Of a stretch of 64,000 nt of DNA, positions 63,761 to 64,000 are shown piece after piece (within the stretch, counting starts at the first letter, position 1; each line of letters opens with the position of its first letter). The stretch covers positions 1-64,000 of the forward strand of contig NZ_JAMHIV010000041.1 in the NCBI RefSeq assembly GCF_023897065.1, in the 5' to 3' direction. The stretch is from Crossiella sp. SN42. GTDB taxonomy: Bacteria; Actinomycetota; Actinomycetes; Mycobacteriales; Pseudonocardiaceae. The translations under genes and the position numbers were made by a program. The notes under the pieces were generated by a model that had not been told where the DNA came from, did no database searches, and saw only the letters and a program-made list of their open reading frames with translations.

Positions 63761-63951
63761 CGCCGGATCTTCCGCAGCAGCAACAACACCACGATCACCG
63801 CGAGGCCGCCGAGGGCGAACGGGACGAGCTCGGCGGCCTTGTGCATCTTCTCCTCGGCCCGCCGGTTCAGCTCGTCCACGGTCTGCCCGAGCTGCGCCCG
63901 GGTGTGCTCGACCTGGTGCTGCAACTCTTCAACCTGGTCGGTGCCGCTCAT
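63757..63951 (-). CDS. DUF3618 small membrane protein
   Basis: 64 aa. The N-terminal half is a helix with the DUF3618 pattern (VEHTRAQLGQTVDELNRRAEEK; described here by its ends), and the C-terminal half is one membrane helix ending in LLLLRKIRR. Function is unknown; such proteins usually follow a phage-holin-like (DUF1469) membrane protein gene. The ATG at 63951 overlaps the stop of the upstream partial gene (ATGA). Confidence 0.85.
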   Translation of the reverse strand: MSGTDQVEELQHQVEHTRAQLGQTVDELNRRAEEKMHKAAELVPFALGGLAVIVVLLLLRKIRR

Positions 63952-64000
63952 CGCAGGGTCCCTTCCTGGATCAGCTCCATGTCCTTGCGCACGTTGGCCC
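63948..64000 (-). CDS. 3' end of a gene cut by the window edge (possibly holin-superfamily protein)
   Basis: Only the last 16 codons and the TGA (63948-63950) are inside the window; the peptide ends KDMELIQEGTLR. The stop overlaps the ATG of the DUF3618 gene. A phage-holin-like DUF1469 protein is the usual neighbour of DUF3618 genes, which is the sole basis for the suggestion. Confidence 0.5.
   Translation of the reverse strand, partial: ANVRKDMELIQEGTLR

Overview
The window is very GC-rich DNA (third codon positions almost all G or C), with many GTG starts and tightly packed genes that overlap by four bases (ATGA/GTGA). DesKR-type kinases, MmyB-type and PucR regulators, DUF3618, MbtH and DmdR1/IdeR-type iron boxes all point to a filamentous actinomycete, most likely Pseudonocardiales. 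The order is an inference from sequence style, not a database result.

The main content is an iron-regulated, mixed salicylate/hydroxamate siderophore locus in two parts. The left part (9.6-12.5 kb) has a salicylate synthase and an L-ornithine N5-monooxygenase, divergent from a region with two iron boxes. The right part (23.1-52.9 kb) has an MFS exporter, an MbtH-like protein, an aspartate decarboxylase (PanD), two tandem siderophore-binding lipoproteins, three NRPS proteins, a salicylate-AMP ligase and a FecCD-type importer. Read from active-site residues, the line is: salicylate (ligase) > ArCP-Cy-A-PCP (Cys/Ser-like, heterocycle) > C-A(Gly)-PCP-C-A(beta-Ala)-PCP-E* > E*-C*-A(hydroxy-Orn)-nMT-PCP-C-A(hydroxy-Orn)-PCP-TE. 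The predicted scaffold is hydroxyphenyl-oxazoline/thiazoline, Gly, beta-Ala, N-methyl-hydroxy-Orn, hydroxy-Orn, which resembles the madurastatins. PanD would supply the beta-alanine. The least expected feature is a run of three condensation-family domains without intact catalytic motifs, sitting exactly between the beta-Ala module and the first hydroxy-ornithine module.

Other regions. 0.2-2.4 kb: a diguanylate cyclase and an unknown protein. 2.5-9.6 kb: an operon of a family-5 binding protein, two permeases, two ATPases, an SDR and an amidase (uptake and hydrolysis of a peptide or amide). 12.5-16.1 kb: an ABC-2 exporter divergent from a DesKR-like two-component system, with tandem operator-like sites between them. 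16.1-22.9 kb: a Tat-exported amidohydrolase, a large nested palindrome, an HxlR regulator/quinone oxidoreductase pair, an unknown protein, a degenerate fatty-acyl-AMP-ligase-like protein and a PucR-type regulator. 49.3-50.0 and 58.0-58.4 kb: gene-free stretches with related repeats and palindromes. 53.0-58.0 kb: an orphan family-5 lipoprotein, a STAS protein, an atypical SDR, an XRE/MmyB regulator, a MarR regulator and a GAF-PP2C phosphatase. 58.4-63.8 kb: a NarL-type two-component system divergent from a four-gene membrane/secreted operon of unknown role with YtkA/FixH-like parts. 63.8-64.0 kb: a DUF3618 protein and the tail of a further gene. No tRNA, rRNA, CRISPR array, transposase or integrase was seen.
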